From Epiperipatus broadwayi (lineage: Eukaryota > Onychophora > Udeonychophora > Euonychophora > Peripatidae), in assembly GCA_028023455.1 (NCBI GenBank), contig JAQFVV010012668.1:1114001-1178000 (forward strand): a stretch of DNA of 64,000 nucleotides, read 5' to 3'. This document shows positions 60,013 through 64,000 of the stretch, in pieces. Position 1 is the stretch's first letter; each line of letters begins with the position of its first letter. The position numbers were made by a program, and so were the translations under genes. The notes below the pieces were generated by a model. It made no database searches. It had not been told where the DNA came from and worked only from the letters and a program-made list of their open reading frames with translations.

Positions 60013-61395
60013 CCAAGCTAGCTCCTACTCTTAACCAGGGGGGGGCAGCACATTAACTTAACACATATAAAAACTTATCTCTTTAAATAAATGGTGGTAC
60101 AGTGACAAGAGAGAGGGAATAGACCAAATAACAATTAAGCAAACATCATTATTTATTCATGCACACATTTAATACAACATATCAATCAATACGGAAATTT
60201 ATATTAAAAATATATAAATGATTAATCAGGCTAAATTTTATCACAGTCCTTTGTTAATGTTCATTTCATTTAAGAAAATAAAGTCTATAGGCAATTATTA
60301 AGGGAAATACATTTATCTAGGTTTTTGCAATATTAAATGACACAGTTCATTTGGTTTTGGTTTGCATTAGTTTTTCAACTGGTTGGCTTTTTGGTCTCCA
60401 TTGGTGGTTTCAGGACTTGTCATTCTGTGACTCAACAATGGGAGAGAGATATTAACAGCAGCATCTATATTAAGATTTAGGCATTGGTTCCAGATGTAAA
60501 CAGTTGATTTTGGCAAGAGCACAGAGGCCACTCAAACCCTTCTAAGGTGGTCTAGCAATGCATGTTGTTAGTTCTGCAGCTTCTGCAATATTTTCCACAG
60601 CAGTAATGACTGACTCTATCCTGTACTTAGATTTTGGAATCTTTGCATAACTGGTTAAATCAAGCAATGAATATCAGAATGAGTCAATAACAGCATAAAG
60701 ACCGGAATAATCCAATCACAAAATAAAAGCGGAATAATAATAATAGACAGCTGCAACCTTTTGTCCTTTTCTTTCCCATTGGTTTTTTTCCTTATCATAA
60801 TTTTAGCTTTTACTATACTTTAAATCAATTTTTTAAAATTAAATTTTACATTTTCTTTAATCTAATTGATTTTTACATTTTTTCTTAATCTCATCTTTTT
60901 TCTAGAGTAATCTACTATCTCTTTGCATTTACTGAATAGATAGCTTACAAAGTTTTTAATTATTACCATTATTGGTTTCAATTTTATTATCATCCAGCAA
61001 TCTTCATTGGCATTCAAAAAGTTTTCTTATACTGATTAATTAATTAATCATTTTTATTTTAGATTTTTCACTAACAATGATTTTTACATTTATTCTTTTA
61101 ACTTATTTTTTAATTTATAAAAAGGAAATCTTCTTTATGACTTTATTTCTAATTAATTTTTTTTTTTCACCCAGTTCTCAATAAAAAGCTGTATTTTCTT
61201 TTAAAAGAAAAATATACAGAATCCTTTTAACTTATTATTTAACTTATTACATTTTAAAATCTATTTCTTGACTAATGACTTCTTTAATTATTCTTTTCTT
61301 TCTTAATAAATTTTATTTACTTTTAAATTATGAAACACAGAACACAGATATATGTAAGTTTTATAATATATCTTGCTAGTGTTACAATATATATA
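60013..61395. other. No gene recognised; lower-A+T island 60340-60740
   Basis: A run of eight G lies at about 60039-60046. The island at 60340-60740 has no long open frame and no motif I recognise; it may be an old repeat. The remainder is T-rich. Confidence 0.4.
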
Positions 61396-61486
61396 TATAT
61401 ATATTAAATAATTGTGTTTATGACAATTTTACATTTTTGAATAATTCCTGATAGTTTCTGAATTGTAAATGATGGCAATGAAAACT
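61396..61486. repeat. Dispersed repeat, copy 2
   Basis: Direct repeat of 59361-59451, also preceded by (TA)n (61387-61404). Here it is not followed by the tRNA-like sequence. Confidence 0.8.
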
Positions 61487-63163
61487 ATACATTTTTTAAA
61501 TATGTTCAATTGTTAGTAATAAAAGATACATTAGAATAAAACTATTATGGATTGGGTAATATTATTCTCCTGACTTCTTCATGTATTGCTGCCCATAACA
61601 ATACCTGTTAACATGAAATAAAACAGTGATCTTTAAGAATATTGAATGCTCAACTTAAGGTGAACAACCTAACCAATTCAATTATTCTATTAAAAGCAAC
61701 AATTAGACAAAACTTTACATATTTATTTATAAGAATATGTGTAAATTCTCAATTTTGTTCCTTTTAAGAAAAAAGACACTGAATAATTTGCAAACATTAA
61801 GGATTAACACAACTTAGGTTGATTTATGGAGCCTTTTGCTATTGTCAAATAAATGACTTTTTAAAATTTAATTTTTATTTTCCAACTCTGCCTAATATTC
61901 TTGTTTTCTCAAACTAATATATTTTCAATGGCCCACATATAATAAAATATTTTAGATACATTTATTTTCTCCTTTCTAGTCATTGTTTTATGTTCTATTA
62001 ACAATTATTAAATGAAACTATAGTTTCACAGATATATGTACTTTCATACATTTATCTTCCCTCCATTTATCATTGTTTTATATTTTTAAAGTCATTATTG
62101 AATAGGGTGGCATGTCCACTGATATATTTCTTTTCACATTTACACAGTATTTCATAGATTCCACAAACATTAATTAGAAAAGAAAGGACAGATATGTCTA
62201 AAATAATACACCTTTCATATTCCAATAAATATATATTTGCATGGAAAAGCACAAGAATATTGGGTGAAAAAGGAAATTTAAAGAAAATCCCATACATCAA
62301 ATTAGTATGATAATGTGTAATATTTGCAACTCACTCATTAAACCTGTCTTTAAAAAAAATAATTAAAAATCAAAGAATCCTTATAAGTAAATATATAAAA
62401 TTTCTATTGTCTGCTGCCTTTGGTAGAATAGCCTATTTGGATAGATTGATTACCTTAAATTTAGTATTAAAATCTAAAGTCACAGTTCAATTTTTATGCT
62501 AGAAGTCATTGGTCTGGCCAGGAAATCTGAAGAGAATAATAGCAATCAAAATACAGTATTCTAAACTAACTTACATATTATTACTAAAATTAAATATACT
62601 TAAAAAAGAATAAAGCCTGCATTTTTCTAAAAACATTTAACAATTTAAATTTTACGATGGAAATAATCTAATATATAATAGTAAGTAAAATACCATCATT
62701 ATATACAAATCTTCAAATAATCACTATACCCATATGTTTCATTAATCATTTTGTTAGAGTATGGAATTTATGTGTCATCTAAAGAATTTCAGTTTCATAT
62801 TTAATTTAATAAATACATTATTTTATGTCGTCCAGTAGTATGTTTAACAGTTACATATTGAGCATTTGCAATTTATTTATGTTTTATACAAATGTATCAT
62901 AATAATATTACCGCTTTAAGTTTTATCTTGTAGTTCTAATCATTGAAATGCTAAAACCATTCTAATCTATCATGAAAATCACATGAACAGCAAAAGGCCA
63001 GCCCTATCAATAACAACATTAGAAGTAATAAAATTAAATAAGGTGAATCACTTGCAATTAGAATCATGAAACCAAACTGCAACTTATTTTGCAATAATAC
63101 ATGGATAAAATCATTCGTGATGATATCGTTAAAGAATCGCCATAAATAATGTTAATTTTTCTA
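61487..63163. other. A+T-rich spacer, no gene seen
   Basis: No motif. The minus-strand open frame 62070-62300 has no recognisable feature. Confidence 0.45.
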
Positions 63164-63297
63164 TCTTGTGAATGAGAAAAACCAATGTTGGTAACAATCG
63201 CCACAGTGCCCTAATCCCAGCCTCCTCCCTCAAAAGAACTAGGATTTAGACTCCTGAGGGCCCTCCCAACAACTGGACTCTCATTCACTCAACAAAA
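63164..63297. repeat. Small inverted-repeat block, MITE-like
   Basis: The left end TTGTGAATGAGA...CCAATGTTGG and the right end, reverse-complemented (TTGAGTGAATGAGA...GTTGTTGG), match imperfectly over about 27 bases. The interior is clearly less A+T rich (GCCTCCTCCCTC, GAGGGCCCTCCC). Confidence 0.45.
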
Positions 63298-64000
63298 TTA
63301 AGTGAAATGAAAATTTTCATTAAAAGATAAAATCTCTAGAAATATTGTGTAATTTAAATGGCTGCCATAAATTTACATAGTGTTTTTAAAAAAGTTGAAA
63401 TTATTCTTACTTGTGATTACATTGTTGATATAGCTTGTATATGAAATGAGAGCTAAGAAAATCCCCTTTTTAATAGGGATAACTTTAGAGAAATTTAATT
63501 CCCTAAACTACGAAAAAGGGAACGAAACAGGGAGCTAGAAACAGTGTTAACTGGAGTCCTAGACTTCCTCTAGTGGATTTCACGTTGCTTAATATGTATG
63601 TCAATATAAGAATTGAACAAAATAATACTAACTTTTATGTTGGCGCTATATTTTTAAAATAAAATAGCACAGAAATTAGTATCATGTTAACATTTTTTTA
63701 CATGTAGCACAGAAAAACTAAGGAAATGATAAGAATATCCAACACAAAATTAAGGTCTGTTTTATGTAACTAGAATTAATCTTTTTTTCTTTTTAATTAT
63801 CTGGAAAAATTGATATCTAATTCTACTGAAGTGTTTAATGATTCAGTCAAAAGTATCGAGGATCAAGACTATTCTCACCAAAGATAAAAGACAAATCAAC
63901 TGTAATCAGAAGACAATGCTTACTAAGATCGATTAACTAAAATGATTGATCTTATTGCTCAACAAGGCACCAAAAGTGATACCTGGAGTTGTAATCCATG
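63298..64000. other. No gene recognised; edge of window
   Basis: The last 200 bases and 63440-63600 are somewhat less A+T rich, but no frame or motif can be supported. Confidence 0.4.

Overview
This window looks like intergenic DNA of an invertebrate animal. It is very A+T rich (about three quarters by eye). It contains decayed metazoan-type non-LTR retrotransposons, a hAT transposase relic, tRNA-derived short repeats, inverted-repeat (foldback or MITE-like) elements and minisatellites. There is no sign of bacterial gene organisation: no dense ORFs, no operons, no ribosome-binding sites. I cannot name the species. I found no host protein-coding exon I can defend and no intact gene. The best open frame, on the minus strand at 9608-11458, is a retrotransposon reverse transcriptase.

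Layout. 1-9350: an A+T-rich stretch with a perfect-arm hairpin element (1671-1821), a tRNA-Gly-like sequence (2467-2537) and an RTE-type relic (4575-5990). 9356-11460: the best-preserved RTE-type LINE (minus). 13340-14460: a diverged RTE piece (minus). 14918-15508: a foldback element with a perfect 14-bp target duplication. 16000-18840: a nearly full-length but broken RTE copy (plus). 22331-23500: a hAT transposase pseudogene (minus). 24790-25560: a repeat-containing, Helitron-like stretch. 26218-27482: a non-autonomous DNA transposon flanked by TA. 28740-29330: A-rich tandem repeats. 34430-35290: an 86-bp minisatellite made from the end of a LINE reading frame. 35615-44990: a complex LINE cluster with roughly 560-bp inverted repeats. 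47962-50965: four inverted-repeat elements in a row. 51345-53690: a LINE whose 5' half is inverted. 55551-56485: a three-copy repeat. 56870-58540: more LINE pieces. 59477-60010: tRNA-derived short repeats.

Three LINE families dominate. Family R is RTE-type, with five copies. Family X has four copies, one inverted internally and one turned into a minisatellite. Family Z has two copies with a C-terminal zinc knuckle. In one Z copy a GIY-YIG-like nuclease remnant lies directly upstream of the reverse transcriptase. None of these copies looks able to move. The short elements may have used enzymes supplied elsewhere in the genome; this is inference.

The most interesting signals are: (1) the seamless 5' inversion in the family X copy, matching twin priming; (2) the minisatellite derived from reverse-transcriptase coding sequence; (3) the GIY-YIG-like remnant next to a LINE reverse transcriptase inside an 8.4-kb inverted-repeat-bounded block; (4) the foldback element family whose 14-bp target duplication suggests an unusual insertion route. 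All were read by eye. Boundaries are approximate except where exact positions are given.
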